Below are positions 30,891 to 42,498 of a stretch of 64,000 nucleotides of DNA, in pieces. Each line of letters begins with the position of its first letter. Position 1 is the stretch's first letter. Location of the stretch: NCBI RefSeq assembly GCF_015352445.1, contig NZ_JADKPO010000013.1, forward strand, positions 1 through 64,000, given 5' to 3'. Source of the stretch: Nocardioides agariphilus (lineage in GTDB: Bacteria; Actinomycetota; Actinomycetes; Propionibacteriales; Nocardioidaceae). The notes beneath the pieces are model-generated. The model did no database searches. It was given only the letters and a program-made list of their open reading frames with translations, and had not been told where the DNA came from. Made by a program: the position numbers and the translations under genes.

Positions 30891-30910
30891 GCGCCCGGGT
30901 GACCCAGGGT

Positions 30911-30950
30911 GTCGAGCACCCGGAACCCTTGCTGGGGCCGGGTGCTCGAC
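30911..30950 (+). terminator. Hairpin after the secreted-protein gene
   Basis: GTCGAGCACCCGG (30911-30923) and CCGGGTGCTCGAC (30938-30950) form a perfect 13-bp stem with a 14-base loop, 20 bp after the stop codon. There is no T-run, as is common in actinobacteria. Confidence 0.65.
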
Positions 30951-31073
30951 GTCGCTCGCGCAGGTCTGGTCCGCACTCGCGCTGACCGCGCCGGGGATCC
31001 CCCAGGGTGGGTATTGACGTGGCTCTCAATCAGGCGCAGCGTGTCGGTCACCTGTCCAACCAGAGGGGGATCG

Positions 31074-31424
31074 ATGTTCGTCCGTCGCCTGACCACCATC
31101 GCGGCCGGCGCAGCAGCAGCCGTGCTGCTCACCAGCACCGCTGCCAGTGCGCACTTCTGCTACTTCAGCAACCCAAATCCGAACGGCGACGCCGGCCGTG
31201 CGGGGTCCCAGGGCTTCGTGTCCTTCGGGGTCATCGCAGCAGCCGAGGGCTTCTGCCCGGCCGGGGCCCAGGTCCTGGCCGACGCAGTCGGCGTCACCAC
31301 GAGCACCCTCATCAACGCCCACGGCGTGATGGCCGGGCCCACCGGCGGCAACAAGGCGATCTCCCACCTGGACTTCGCGGCGCTGGAGGCCGCGATCCCA
31401 GCAGCCCTTGCTGCTTGTGAGTGA
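31074..31424 (+). CDS. Small secreted protein
   Basis: The 116-residue product starts MFVRRLTTIAAGAAAAVLLTSTAASAHF, a clear Sec signal peptide with cleavage after ASA. The mature 88 residues are Gly/Ala-rich and carry three cysteines (FCYF, GFCPAG and the C-terminal ACE). No family was recognised. Its upstream region is separated from the preceding gene by a terminator. The short length and clean signal suggest a structural or signalling exoprotein. Confidence 0.6.
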   Translation: MFVRRLTTIAAGAAAAVLLTSTAASAHFCYFSNPNPNGDAGRAGSQGFVSFGVIAAAEGFCPAGAQVLADAVGVTTSTLINAHGVMAGPTGGNKAISHLDFAALEAAIPAALAACE

Positions 31425-31480
31425 GCTAGTCATACAAGGGCTCTTGTCCGACTGAGGCCAGGAGGCCCAGCCTGGGACGC

Positions 31481-32104
31481 ATGCCCCGACGTACAGCCGA
31501 GCAGCGCCACGCCGTCGAGCCGGACGCCACCCACGAGCTGATGGACGTGCTCGTGGCGCTGCACCATCCGACGCGGCGCTGGCTGGTCGAGCTGTTGTGG
31601 GTGGAGGGGCCGGCGAGTGTGGGGCGACTCGCCGCGCGCACCGGGCTGGCGGTCGGTTCGGTCAGTCACCACCTCAAGCCCCTGCACCGGCAGGGGTTCA
31701 TCGAACCTGCCCCCGAACTGGCTCGCGACACCCGTGAGAGCTGGTGGCGCGTCACGCCGCGCAGCCTGTCGTGGAGCGTCGACGACTTCGAGCCGGACAC
31801 CGTGGGCCGTCGGGTCGCCGGGCAGGCCGAGGTCGAGAACTTCCGCCACCAGGTCCGCGCGACGCGGCAGTGGCTCCAGGAGATGACAGAGGCGCCGGTC
31901 GCGTGGCGGCGCGCGGCGGGCTCGACCGACTCGCTCGTCAGCGCGACCGTCGAGCAGCTCGCCGACCTCCACCGCAGGCTCAGTCTGGTGCTGGGTGAGT
32001 GGACCCAGGAGTGCATGGACGACGAGCGGCAACGCCCGGACGCCGAGCGCCGTCATGTGCGCGCGTTCGTCCGCTGCTTCCCCAGCAGGCCTGTCCGACC
32101 GTGA
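31481..32104 (+). CDS. ArsR/HTH_20-type transcriptional regulator
   Basis: The 207-residue protein contains a winged helix from about 18 to 90: LHHPTRRWLVELLWVEGPASVGRLAARTGLAVGSVSHHLKPLHRQGFIEPA. The pattern of helix, SVSHHLKPL recognition helix and wing is that of ArsR-like proteins. The C-terminal part is longer than in ArsR proper and may bind a ligand; no Cys metal site is seen. It overlaps the MFS gene by 4 bp (GTGA), so it probably regulates its partner. Confidence 0.85.
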   Translation: MPRRTAEQRHAVEPDATHELMDVLVALHHPTRRWLVELLWVEGPASVGRLAARTGLAVGSVSHHLKPLHRQGFIEPAPELARDTRESWWRVTPRSLSWSVDDFEPDTVGRRVAGQAEVENFRHQVRATRQWLQEMTEAPVAWRRAAGSTDSLVSATVEQLADLHRRLSLVLGEWTQECMDDERQRPDAERRHVRAFVRCFPSRPVRP

Positions 32105-33345
32105 CCGCGACGATGATCCGTCGCGACCCGATGGTCGTGACGTGGCTGGTGGCCGTCGCCGTCTCCGGGTTCGGCGACGTCGTGTGGACCGTGGCGCTGG
32201 CCTGGACTGCTGCTCACGCGCTGAGCCCTACGGTTGCCGGGTTGGTCCTCGGCATCGAGATGCTGCCCCAGGCAGCCCTGGTCCTGGTCGGCGGCGTCAT
32301 CGCCGACCGCTGGGATCCGCGACGGGTGCTGGTCGCCGGCGAGGTGACTCGCGCGGCCGTGCTGGTCGCCGGAGCGCTGGCGTGGAAGGGCGGGTACGAC
32401 GGTGCGCCGACGCTGTTCCTGGTCTCGCTGTCGTTCGGGATCGCGGCCGGGCTGACCATCCCATCGGGAATGGCGCTGGTGCGCCAGGTCGTGCATCCCG
32501 ACGACTTCGGCACGGTGGTGGGCTGGAACCAGGTCAGCGGCCGGGTGATGAGGCTGCTGGGTGCCCCAGCGGGTGGCGTGCTCGTGGCGCAGTCGTATGC
32601 AGGGTCAGTGGCAGGAGGAGGGCCGGTCCTGGCGATGCTGGTCGACGCGGCGACGTTCGCGGTGGTCGCGGTCGTGCTGGTCGCGGTGGTCAGGACCCGC
32701 TACCCCGCTCCACGCGCCGAGCACGCGCGATGGCGCGACTCCTTCACCGACGGCCTGGCCTATCTGAGGCGCAGCCCGACCGCGCGGGTCTTCGTCGTCG
32801 GACTGACCGCGCTGAACGTGTTCGTCACGCCGGTCGTCGCCCTCGGTCTGGCGCTGCGCGTGGAGGGCTCGGGTTGGGGAGCGCACTGGTTCGGCATCTG
32901 CGACGGCGCCCTGGCCGCAGGGGCGATCGTGGGCAGCCTGGCCGCGATCCGCTGGCAGCCGACGCGCGCCGCGGGCAGCGGGTTCCGCGTGCTCGTGCTG
33001 CAAGGCGTCGGTCTGGCCGCGGTCGGCGTACCCGCCCTGCCCGTCGTGCTGGCCGGCATGCTGACGGTCGGCGTGACGGCCGGGATGGCATCGGTATGGC
33101 TGTCGGGGGCCTTCCTCAAGGCGATCAACCCGGAGTACACCGGGCGCGTCTCGTCGGTCACCAGCCTGGGCGACATGACCTTGATGCCGTTGTCGGTCCC
33201 CGTGCTCGGTGCGTTCTCGGGAGCGACGAGCGTGCTGACCGCGACGGCCACCTTCGGGTTGGCGATGTCGGTGCTGTGCCTGGTGCTCGCGACGCGGCCG
33301 GAGATCGCCGGGCTCGTCCAGCGCTACGCCTCCCCGAAGGTGTAG
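32101..33345 (+). CDS. MFS transporter, efflux type
   Basis: The 414-residue protein has about 12 hydrophobic helices and the MFS motif GGVIADRWDPRRVLVAGEV near 61-80 (motif A, loop 2-3). It is of the EntS/MFS_3 type that exports siderophores or drugs. GTG at 32101 overlaps the regulator gene by 4 bp, so translation is coupled. Its last 22 bp overlap the end of the convergent methyltransferase gene. The substrate is unknown. Confidence 0.85.
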   Translation: MTATMIRRDPMVVTWLVAVAVSGFGDVVWTVALAWTAAHALSPTVAGLVLGIEMLPQAALVLVGGVIADRWDPRRVLVAGEVTRAAVLVAGALAWKGGYDGAPTLFLVSLSFGIAAGLTIPSGMALVRQVVHPDDFGTVVGWNQVSGRVMRLLGAPAGGVLVAQSYAGSVAGGGPVLAMLVDAATFAVVAVVLVAVVRTRYPAPRAEHARWRDSFTDGLAYLRRSPTARVFVVGLTALNVFVTPVVALGLALRVEGSGWGAHWFGICDGALAAGAIVGSLAAIRWQPTRAAGSGFRVLVLQGVGLAAVGVPALPVVLAGMLTVGVTAGMASVWLSGAFLKAINPEYTGRVSSVTSLGDMTLMPLSVPVLGAFSGATSVLTATATFGLAMSVLCLVLATRPEIAGLVQRYASPKV

Positions 33346-34124
33346 CGCGCCGTCGCCTCCAGCACGAGGTGCCCGTCGGATGCGCGGGACGCGTCGAGGA
33401 TCGCGGTGGCCCGGCGCTCGATCTCCGGGTGCAGCGACTCCGGGGTGCGCCGCCACAGGCCGCCCATCGGGGTCGCCCACGACCAGCGCCGCCACTGGTC
33501 GTAGTCCGTGAACGGGATCTCGTAGGTCGCGCTCTCGGTGCGCACGCCATCGAAACCGGCTCCGCGAAGCATCTCCTCCACACTCGCGTCGGTGTCCCAT
33601 CGGTCGTCGGTCGGCAACGGGTCCTCGACGTACTCGTCGTACAGCGCGTCCAGCGCCCGCCAGGTCCCCTCCCACGGCTGGAACGTGGCGACGCCGACGC
33701 GGCCGCCCGGTCGCAGCAGGGCGCGCCACCGCGTCAGCCCTGCGATGGGGTCGTCGAGGAAGAAGATCACCATCGACGAGGCGATCACGTCGTACGGCGG
33801 ATCGGGCGGCCGGGGGTCGGCGGCGTCGCTCGTCGCGACGTGCACCTGGGGCAGGTGGGCCGCGTCCTCGGCCAGGTGCCTGACCATGCCGGGGGCGAGG
33901 TCGAGCGCATCGACCCGGCCGCCGGGGCCGACCGCCGCCGCCAGGTGGAAGGTCACCGCGCCCCGACCGGAGCCGATGTCGAGTGCCTTCTCGCCCGGCC
34001 GGACCGTCAGGCGATCCACCAGACCGCCGGCCATCACCTGGAAGAACGGCACGCCGCTCTGGTCGTAGTGCTCGGACAAGGAGTCGAAGAGCGCGGGGTA
34101 GCCGGTGACGGCCTGCTCGTCCAT
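33324..34124 (-). CDS. Class I SAM-dependent methyltransferase
   Basis: The 266-residue protein has motif I ALDIGSGRGAVTFHLAAAV (near 47), the acidic loop VDALDLAPGMVRHLAED (near 71), and SMVIFFLDDP and LLRPGGRVGVATF (motifs III-V). It belongs to the Methyltransf_11/25 group that methylates small molecules. It overlaps the MFS gene at the 3' end. It lies 11 bp from the end of the DUF779 gene, which it follows on the minus strand. Confidence 0.85.
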   Translation of the reverse strand: MDEQAVTGYPALFDSLSEHYDQSGVPFFQVMAGGLVDRLTVRPGEKALDIGSGRGAVTFHLAAAVGPGGRVDALDLAPGMVRHLAEDAAHLPQVHVATSDAADPRPPDPPYDVIASSMVIFFLDDPIAGLTRWRALLRPGGRVGVATFQPWEGTWRALDALYDEYVEDPLPTDDRWDTDASVEEMLRGAGFDGVRTESATYEIPFTDYDQWRRWSWATPMGGLWRRTPESLHPEIERRATAILDASRASDGHLVLEATARYTFGEA

Positions 34125-34134
34125 GACGACATTG

Positions 34135-34521
34135 TCAGGCCGGGTCGGCCAGCAGGGCAGCCTCCTCGTCGGTGAAGAGCCGAGACCGGATCAGGAACCG
34201 GTTGCCGGTCGGTGCCTCGAGCGAGAAGCCAGCGCCTCGTCCGGGCACCAGGTCGATGGTCAGATGGGTGTGCGACCAGTACGTGAACTGCTCGCGCGAC
34301 ATCCACACCTCCACCGGCTCGGCGACTCCGACGTCCAGGTTGCCGAGGTGGACATCGGAGTCACCGGTGATGAAGTCGCCGTGGGGGAAGCACATCGGCG
34401 CCGACCCGTCGCAGCAGCCGCCGGACTGGTGGAACATCACCCGGCCGTGGGTCGCCTGGAGCTGCTGGATCATGGCGACGGCGGCGGGCGTGACGGCCAC
34501 GCGCTCCACGGTGGACTTCAT
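34135..34521 (-). CDS. DUF779 domain protein
   Basis: The 128-residue protein has the DUF779 core: VMFHQSGGCCDGSAPMCFPHGDF near 28-50 with a CC pair and a third Cys, and WSHTHLTIDLVPGRGAGFSLE near 82. The conserved Cys/His residues suggest metal binding. Members are nearly always encoded next to an acetaldehyde-type aldehyde dehydrogenase, as here (5 bp downstream of it), but their role is not established. Confidence 0.85.
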   Translation of the reverse strand: MKSTVERVAVTPAAVAMIQQLQATHGRVMFHQSGGCCDGSAPMCFPHGDFITGDSDVHLGNLDVGVAEPVEVWMSREQFTYWSHTHLTIDLVPGRGAGFSLEAPTGNRFLIRSRLFTDEEAALLADPA

Positions 34522-34526
34522 GAGGC

Positions 34527-36050
<1,524 letters not shown>

Positions 36051-36105
36051 GGATGACTCCAGTCGTTCGGGGACGGGTGTCCCGAGGTGGGTCCGGTGAC
36101 GGTAG

Positions 36106-36642
36106 TCACGGCGACGTTGCGCGAAGGTTGCGCGCGGGTCGGGGCCGGTCGAGACCGCGGATCCACCAGTCGCGGCCGGGGCCGGTGGACAGGCGGCGGC
36201 GAGCGAGCGCTTCGAACCAGTCGCCGGGGCCGACAAGGGACAACGTGCCCGACGTCGAGGCATCCCGGATGTCCGCGCCTGCCACCACGAAGCCAGCAAG
36301 AGTGGCGACCATCGGCAGGTGGCCATGCCGTTCGATCCGCGACCTGATCCACACCCACGTCCAGGGAGAGAACCTCCAGCCATGGTCGCGAAGGTCGCCT
36401 CGACGTGCGACGAACAGGCCGTGCGGGCACGCCGCGTCGACCTCGCCGTCGGTCAGCTCGCAGCGCGCGGCGAGCTCCTCGACGAGGTTGGACTCGTAGA
36501 GGTGGACGCCCGGCAGTCGCCTCGGGTCACCCGCGAGCCCGGCGGTCAGGGCCTGCCTCGCGCGTCGATCGGTGACCAGGCAACCGCCCACTCGCGGGCC
36601 AGGAGCACGAGGTTGTGTGGCGGGCTCCGTCCTCTGCTGCAC
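36106..36642 (-). CDS. Hypothetical protein (uncertain)
   Basis: A 178-residue frame within a 718-bp spacer reads as a plausible protein: it has evenly mixed composition, several Trp ([12 protein letters not shown]) and an acidic helix [22 protein letters not shown]. It has no recognised family. It lies on the same strand as its neighbours, 55 bp upstream of the aldehyde dehydrogenase start. Competing frames on the plus strand are basic and Ser/Arg-rich, typical of shadows. I give this gene moderate weight. Confidence 0.45.
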   Translation of the reverse strand: MQQRTEPATQPRAPGPRVGGCLVTDRRARQALTAGLAGDPRRLPGVHLYESNLVEELAARCELTDGEVDAACPHGLFVARRGDLRDHGWRFSPWTWVWIRSRIERHGHLPMVATLAGFVVAGADIRDASTSGTLSLVGPGDWFEALARRRLSTGPGRDWWIRGLDRPRPARNLRATSP

Positions 36643-36682
36643 GCGCGGTGCAGGAGCCTTCGGGGACGTCCCGATCGGTCTG

Positions 36683-36704
36683 CCAGGGAGTACCCAGGGA
36701 GTAC
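36683..36704. repeat. Two tandem 11-bp copies
   Basis: CCAGGGAGTAC occurs twice head to tail (36683-36693 and 36694-36704), directly beside the hairpin at 36706-36731. Confidence 0.6.
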
Positions 36705-36705
36705 A

Positions 36706-36731
36706 TAGAGGGGCACGGCTGCGCCCCTCTA
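36706..36731 (-). terminator. Hairpin after the GAF-regulator gene
   Basis: TAGAGGGGC (36706-36714) and GCCCCTCTA (36723-36731) form a 9-bp stem with an 8-base loop, extended outward by AGTAC/GTACT-type pairs. It lies about 40 bp past the stop of the minus-strand regulator gene and probably terminates its transcript. Confidence 0.6.
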
Positions 36732-36768
36732 GGTACTGCTCCGGGAGTCACTCGGGGCGGGGGCGGCC

Positions 36769-38022
36769 TCAGGCCAGCTCGCGGGCCAGGAAGGCCAGGT
36801 GCGACTGCACACTCGGCATCCGCGGCGAGGCGGGGGCCAAGACCGCGGCCGCAGCGCTCCAGACCTGCCAGTCGAGGCGACCGTGCTCGGTGTCGCCGAA
36901 GCGGAGCAGCGCGTCGGGGTCGGCGTACTCGATGACGGCGGCGCGCACCTGCTCGTGCAGCGCTGAGCGCAGCCGCGCGACGCCGGGCGCCTCGGACGCC
37001 GGCAGGACCGGGCCGCGATAGAGGTCGACCACTCTCCCGATGTCGCCCTTGGCGAGCAGGTCGCGAATCTCGTCGACGTCGGTGCGCAGCCGGCTGTCGA
37101 CGCGGTAGGGGCGGGCCTCCAGCTCGAGGCCTCCGAGTGCGGACCTCAGTCGCGAGATCGCCGCTCGCAAGGTGACGGCTGCCAGGTCCGCTTCGTTGAG
37201 CGCGATGGCCAGCTGGTCACCGGTCATCCCCTCGGGGTGTCCTGCCAGCAGGAGCAGCATCTCGCTGTGCCGAAGGCTCAGCCGCGTGGTGCCCTGGGAG
37301 CTCTCGATCGTGGCGGCCGGCCTGCCGAGCGTGCGCAGCAAGGGACCCGAGGAGGAGGTCGCACCCTCGGCCGACGCCGCGTTGAGCAGCCGCCGAAGTC
37401 GCAGCTCGCTCTCGACGGCCGCCACCGTGGCGCGCACGATCGACAGGGTGCGAGGGGCGGCGACGTCGTTGCCACCGGTCAGGTCGAGGGCGCCGAGGAT
37501 GGCGCCGGTGTCGGGGTCGTGGATGGGCGCCGCCGAGCAGCTCCACGGCGTCACCGACCGAACCAGGTGCTCGGCTGCGAAGATCTGGACCGGCTGGTCG
37601 AGTGCGAGGCTGGTGCCGGGCGCGTTGGTGCCGGCTTGCGACTCCGACCACACAGCGCCGGGCACGAAGTTGATGCCTTCGGCGCGGCTGCGCAGCTGAT
37701 GGGGGCCTTCGACCCACAGCAGCCGGCCCGCGGCGTCGCTGACGGCGACCAGCAGGCCGGTGTCGACGGCGTCGTCGACGAGCAGGTGCCGGATCACCGG
37801 CATGACCGACGCGAGCGGGTGCCGGTTGCGCCACGCATCCAGCTCGGCGTCGACGAGGTCGACCGGAGCCTCCGCGCGCTCGGGGTCGAGCCCGCTGCGC
37901 AGGCTGCGCCGCCAGGACGCGGCGACGAGGGGACGGATGCGTGCGTCGGCTCGACCGGTGCTGAGGAACCGGTCGTGCCCCTCGCTGACCTGCCGCGAGC
38001 GGACCACCTCGTCTGCGTGCAT
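36769..38022 (-). CDS. GAF-domain transcriptional regulator (AcoR-like N-terminus, SARP-like C-terminus)
   Basis: The 417-residue protein starts with the region typical of AcoR-type activators, RPLVAASWRRSLRSGLDPE near residue 30. A GAF domain follows (about 80-215, VDTGLLVAVSDAAGRLLWVEG to ILGALDLTGG), including ESQAGTNAPGTSLAL. The last 150 residues hold a winged helix (LSLRHSEMLLLLAGHPEGMTGDQLAIALNEADLAAVTLRAAISRLRSALG). No sigma-54 AAA domain is present. Such genes next to acetaldehyde dehydrogenase activate it in response to alcohols or aldehydes; the order here supports this role. Confidence 0.8.
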   Translation of the reverse strand: MHADEVVRSRQVSEGHDRFLSTGRADARIRPLVAASWRRSLRSGLDPERAEAPVDLVDAELDAWRNRHPLASVMPVIRHLLVDDAVDTGLLVAVSDAAGRLLWVEGPHQLRSRAEGINFVPGAVWSESQAGTNAPGTSLALDQPVQIFAAEHLVRSVTPWSCSAAPIHDPDTGAILGALDLTGGNDVAAPRTLSIVRATVAAVESELRLRRLLNAASAEGATSSSGPLLRTLGRPAATIESSQGTTRLSLRHSEMLLLLAGHPEGMTGDQLAIALNEADLAAVTLRAAISRLRSALGGLELEARPYRVDSRLRTDVDEIRDLLAKGDIGRVVDLYRGPVLPASEAPGVARLRSALHEQVRAAVIEYADPDALLRFGDTEHGRLDWQVWSAAAAVLAPASPRMPSVQSHLAFLARELA

Positions 38023-38164
38023 GTCCGTGTCGAACCCTCGTCTCAGAAGTCCCTTCCGGGCAGGGTAGACGGCGAACGTTGGCTCAACGTTGTCACGGCC
38101 TGTCCACTCGTCGTCCGCCTCTGGCGTCCGGGAGCGTGACCAATAGGCTGGGGCACAGACGTGA

Positions 38165-39490
<1,326 letters not shown>

Positions 39491-39521
39491 TTCGCGGCCC
39501 GGGTCGGGCAGACTCGGGCCC

Positions 39522-40241
39522 ATGCCCCGGCCGGACCGTCGTACGTCGCGCGCGCCCGCGACCTCACGCCGACCGGGCTCGCGGGCGCCCCAGCGCTCGG
39601 CGGCTCGCCCCCGCACCCCGATGGGCGAGCGCACCCCGATGGGCGAGCGCACCCCGATGGGCGAGCGCACCTCGGTGGTCGTGCCTGTCGAGACCACCAC
39701 GGGGTCCACGCCGAGGGTGACCGGCCAGATCCGGCCGGTGCGCAGGTCGTGGCGGCCCAAGCTGACCGGCCGCGCCGCCGTACTCGTGCTGGTGGTGGCC
39801 GTGCTCACCGTCAGCTACGCCTCCTCGCTGAAGGCCTATCTGACCCAACGTCAGCACATCGCCGAGCTGAAGGTCGAGATCGCCCAGAGCCAGTCCGACA
39901 TCAACGCACTCGAACGCGAGAAGGCCCGCTGGCAGGACCCGGCGTTCGTGCAGAGCCAGGCCCGGGCGCGGTTCGGCTACGTGATGCCGGGCGAGACGTC
40001 CTACGTCGTGCTCGGGGCCGACGGCAAGCCGCTGGAGGCGCAGACCTCGCTGCGCACCACGCAGGAGGTGCTCGTCAAGGAGCCCACCGCCTGGTACGAC
40101 ACCGCCTGGCGCTCGGTGCTCCTCGCGGGCAACCCGCCCACCGAGGAGGACAAGCCCCAGCCGCTGGACAAGATCGGGCCGGACAAGATCGGGCCGGACA
40201 AGATCGGGCCGGACAAGATCGGGCCGGACAAGAAGCAGTAG
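39522..40241 (+). CDS. FtsB/DivIC-family septum formation initiator, with repetitive ends
   Basis: The 239-residue protein has a disordered basic N-terminus (about 1-80), one membrane helix AAVLVLVVAVLTVSYASSL near 85-103, then a coiled coil QRQHIAELKVEIAQSQSDINALEREKARWQDPAF, the DivIC core. The conserved ARARFGYVMPGE follows. DivIC/FtsB proteins join FtsL and FtsQ at the division septum. Two tandem repeats lie outside the core: TPMGER three times at residues 32-49, and DKIGP four times at residues 216-235. Its place after eno supports the role. Confidence 0.9.
   Translation: MPRPDRRTSRAPATSRRPGSRAPQRSAARPRTPMGERTPMGERTPMGERTSVVVPVETTTGSTPRVTGQIRPVRRSWRPKLTGRAAVLVLVVAVLTVSYASSLKAYLTQRQHIAELKVEIAQSQSDINALEREKARWQDPAFVQSQARARFGYVMPGETSYVVLGADGKPLEAQTSLRTTQEVLVKEPTAWYDTAWRSVLLAGNPPTEEDKPQPLDKIGPDKIGPDKIGPDKIGPDKKQ
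39615..39668 (+). repeat. 18-bp tandem repeat in the FtsB-like gene
   Basis: Three exact copies of an 18-bp unit at 39615-39632, 39633-39650 and 39651-39668 encode TPMGER in frame. Confidence 0.95.
40167..40226 (+). repeat. 15-bp tandem repeat in the FtsB-like gene
   Basis: Four exact copies of GACAAGATCGGGCCG at 40167-40226 encode DKIGP in frame, just before the stop codon. Confidence 0.95.
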
Positions 40242-40275
40242 CCCGCCAAGAACCGCCTGCCCCTAGGCTCGCCGC

Positions 40276-40755
40276 GTGATCTCGGCCTCCGACGAAGAAG
40301 CGGTCGCGGCACAGCTGGGGCGTGAGCCGCGCGCGATCCATGCCGTCGCGCACCGGTGCCCGTGCGCGCTGCCCGACGTGGTCACGACCGAGCCGCGACT
40401 GCCTGACGGCACGCCCTTCCCGACGACCTTCTACCTCACCTGCCCGCGGGCGGCGTCCATGATCGGCACCCTCGAGGGCTCGGGCCTGATGAAGGAGATG
40501 GAGGCCAGGCTGGGTGTGGACGAGGAGCTCGCGACGTCGTACGCCGCCGCGCACCGCGCCTACCTCGCCGACCGGTCGGCGCTGGGCGAGGTCGAGGAGA
40601 TCGAGGGGATCTCCGCCGGTGGCATGCCCGACCGGGTCAAGTGCCTGCACGTGCTGGCCGCCCACGCGCTGGCCGCCGGACCAGGCGTGAACCCGCTCGG
40701 CGACGAGGTACTCGCGTTGCTGGGCTCGTGGTGGGAGCCGGGTCCCTGTGTGTGA
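40276..40755 (+). CDS. DUF501 protein
   Basis: The 159-residue protein shows the DUF501 pattern: AVAHRCPCALPDVVTTEPRLPDGTPFPTTFYLTCPRAAS (residues 23-61), with HRCPCG-like Cys and CPR motifs, and GMPDRVKCLHVLAAHALAAGPGVNPLGDEVL near 116. DUF501 is found between eno/DivIC and ppx in actinobacteria, but its role is unknown. GTG at 40276. It overlaps the next gene by 8 bp. Confidence 0.85.
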   Translation: MISASDEEAVAAQLGREPRAIHAVAHRCPCALPDVVTTEPRLPDGTPFPTTFYLTCPRAASMIGTLEGSGLMKEMEARLGVDEELATSYAAAHRAYLADRSALGEVEEIEGISAGGMPDRVKCLHVLAAHALAAGPGVNPLGDEVLALLGSWWEPGPCV

Positions 40756-41665
40756 GCCTGTGTCTGATGTCGTGGCCGCGTTCGACTGCGGCACCAACAC
40801 CATCAAGCTGCTCATCGGCGCACTGCCGGAGGTCGCCGTTCGAGAGTCGCGGATCGTCCGGCTCGGCCAAGGTGTCGACGCCACGGGCCGGCTCGCCGAC
40901 GAGGCGCTGGAGCGGGCCTTCGCCGCGATCGACGAGTACGCCGCCCTGGTCGCCGCCCACCCGGTGTCCCGGATGCGGTTCTGTGCGACCTCGGCAACGC
41001 GCGACTCGTCGAACGCCTCGGTCTTCGCCGAGGGCGTGCACGAGCGACTCGGCATCTGGCCCGAGGTGCTCACCGGTCAGGAGGAGGCGGCGTTGGCCTA
41101 CGACGGCGCGGTTCGCAACCTGCGCACGCCGCCGAACTACCCCGTGCTCGTCGTCGACATCGGTGGAGGGTCGACCGAGCTGGTGCTCGGCGACGCCGGC
41201 GGCCCGGTCATCTCGCAGTCGATGGACATCGGCTCGGTGCGGATGCACGAGCGCCATCTCGTCTCGGACCCGCCCACTGCGGACCAGGTGGCGGCCTGCA
41301 TCGCCGACATCGACGCGGTCCTCGACGCCTGCCCGGTGCCGGTCGGGTCCGCAGCGACCGTGGTCGGTGTCGCCGGCACGGTGCTCTCGATCGCAGCCGG
41401 CGTGCTCGACCTGCCGTCCTACGACAAGTCCGCGATCGACCAGGCGGTGATCGGCACCGCCGACGTGGAGGCCTTCGTCGAGCGGTTGGTGGCGATGCCG
41501 GTCGGGCAACGGTTGGAGTTCCCCTGGATGCACCCGGGCCGGGTCGACGTGCTCGGGGCGGGTGGTCTGATCCTCAGCCGCGTCCTCGCGCGCTGCTCGG
41601 CTACCTCGCTGGTGGCCTCGGAGGCCGACATCCTGGACGGCATCGCATGGTCGATGGTCCGCTGA
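40748..41665 (+). CDS. Exopolyphosphatase / guanosine pentaphosphate phosphatase (Ppx/GppA)
   Basis: The 305-residue protein is of the actin-like ASKHA fold with VAAFDCGTNTIKLLIG at residues 9-24 (phosphate-1 loop) and VLVVDIGGGSTELVLG near 135 (phosphate-2). The catalytic Glu occurs in LTGQEEAALAYDGA. It degrades inorganic polyphosphate or pppGpp. This short form lacks the C-terminal HD extension and is the common actinobacterial type. It overlaps DUF501 by 8 bp and the uracil-DNA glycosylase gene by 19 bp, so the three genes form one operon. Confidence 0.92.
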   Translation: MCEPVSDVVAAFDCGTNTIKLLIGALPEVAVRESRIVRLGQGVDATGRLADEALERAFAAIDEYAALVAAHPVSRMRFCATSATRDSSNASVFAEGVHERLGIWPEVLTGQEEAALAYDGAVRNLRTPPNYPVLVVDIGGGSTELVLGDAGGPVISQSMDIGSVRMHERHLVSDPPTADQVAACIADIDAVLDACPVPVGSAATVVGVAGTVLSIAAGVLDLPSYDKSAIDQAVIGTADVEAFVERLVAMPVGQRLEFPWMHPGRVDVLGAGGLILSRVLARCSATSLVASEADILDGIAWSMVR

Positions 41666-42498
41666 ACCACCCGGTCACCGGTCAGGGGTTCGCCTCGCCC
41701 GTACCTCCCGGCGCCGGCTGGCCAGACGACCCCGCCACCGCATCGACCCCCGTCGCCACGACGGCCGACGACGTACGTCGTCTTGCTGCCACGCCCGACC
41801 TCGCTGAGCTCGACGCCCGGGTGTCGGTCTGCTCGGCCTGCCCGCGCCTGGTCGAGTGGCGCGAAAGGGTCGCCCGTGACAAGCGGGCCTCGTTCGCCGA
41901 CCAGCCCTACTGGGGCCGGCCGATCGCCGGCTGGGGCGACCCGCAGCCGTCCGTGCTGATCGTGGGCCTGGCGCCCGCGGCCAACGGCGGCAACCGCACC
42001 GGCCGCGTCTTCACCGGCGACTCCTCGGGTGACTGGTTGTTCGCCTCGCTGCACCGGGTCGGCCTGGCGGTGCAGGCGACCTCGGAGCACGCCGGCGACG
42101 GGCAGCGGCTGGTCGGCGCCCGCATGGTTGCGACCGTGCGGTGTGCACCACCGTTGAACAAGCCGACGACGGCCGAGCGTGACACCTGCCAACCGTGGAT
42201 CCGCCAGGAGATCAGGCTGGTCGAGCCGTGGCTGCGCGTCGTCGTGGCGCTGGGCTCCTTCGGCTGGACAGGCGCGCTCGATGCGCTGGCCGCCGCCGGG
42301 TACGCCGTACCCAGGCCGCGCCCGAAGTTCGGCCACGGCGCATCTGCGGTCCTGACCGGTCCCACCGAGCGAGGAGCGCGGGAGGTCATGCTGCTGGGCA
42401 GCTACCACCCCAGCCAGCAGAACACCTTCACCGGCAAGCTCACCGCCGCGATGCTCGACGACGTGCTGGCCCACGCGGCCGAGCTGGGCCGCACGTGA
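41647..42498 (+). CDS. Family 5 uracil-DNA glycosylase (UdgB type)
   Basis: The 283-residue enzyme removes uracil and possibly hypoxanthine from DNA. It has CSACPRLVEWRERVA near 62-76 as part of the Fe-S cluster site, VLIVGLAPAANGGNRTGRVFTGD near 102 (motif A, with Ala where family 4 has Glu), and GSYHPSQQNTFTG near 257 (motif B). The Cys in ATVRCAPPLNKP near 160 and CQPW complete the four cluster ligands. It is an end-of-operon gene after ppx; the tRNA gene follows 52 bp later. Confidence 0.9.
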   Translation: MVDGPLNHPVTGQGFASPVPPGAGWPDDPATASTPVATTADDVRRLAATPDLAELDARVSVCSACPRLVEWRERVARDKRASFADQPYWGRPIAGWGDPQPSVLIVGLAPAANGGNRTGRVFTGDSSGDWLFASLHRVGLAVQATSEHAGDGQRLVGARMVATVRCAPPLNKPTTAERDTCQPWIRQEIRLVEPWLRVVVALGSFGWTGALDALAAAGYAVPRPRPKFGHGASAVLTGPTERGAREVMLLGSYHPSQQNTFTGKLTAAMLDDVLAHAAELGRT

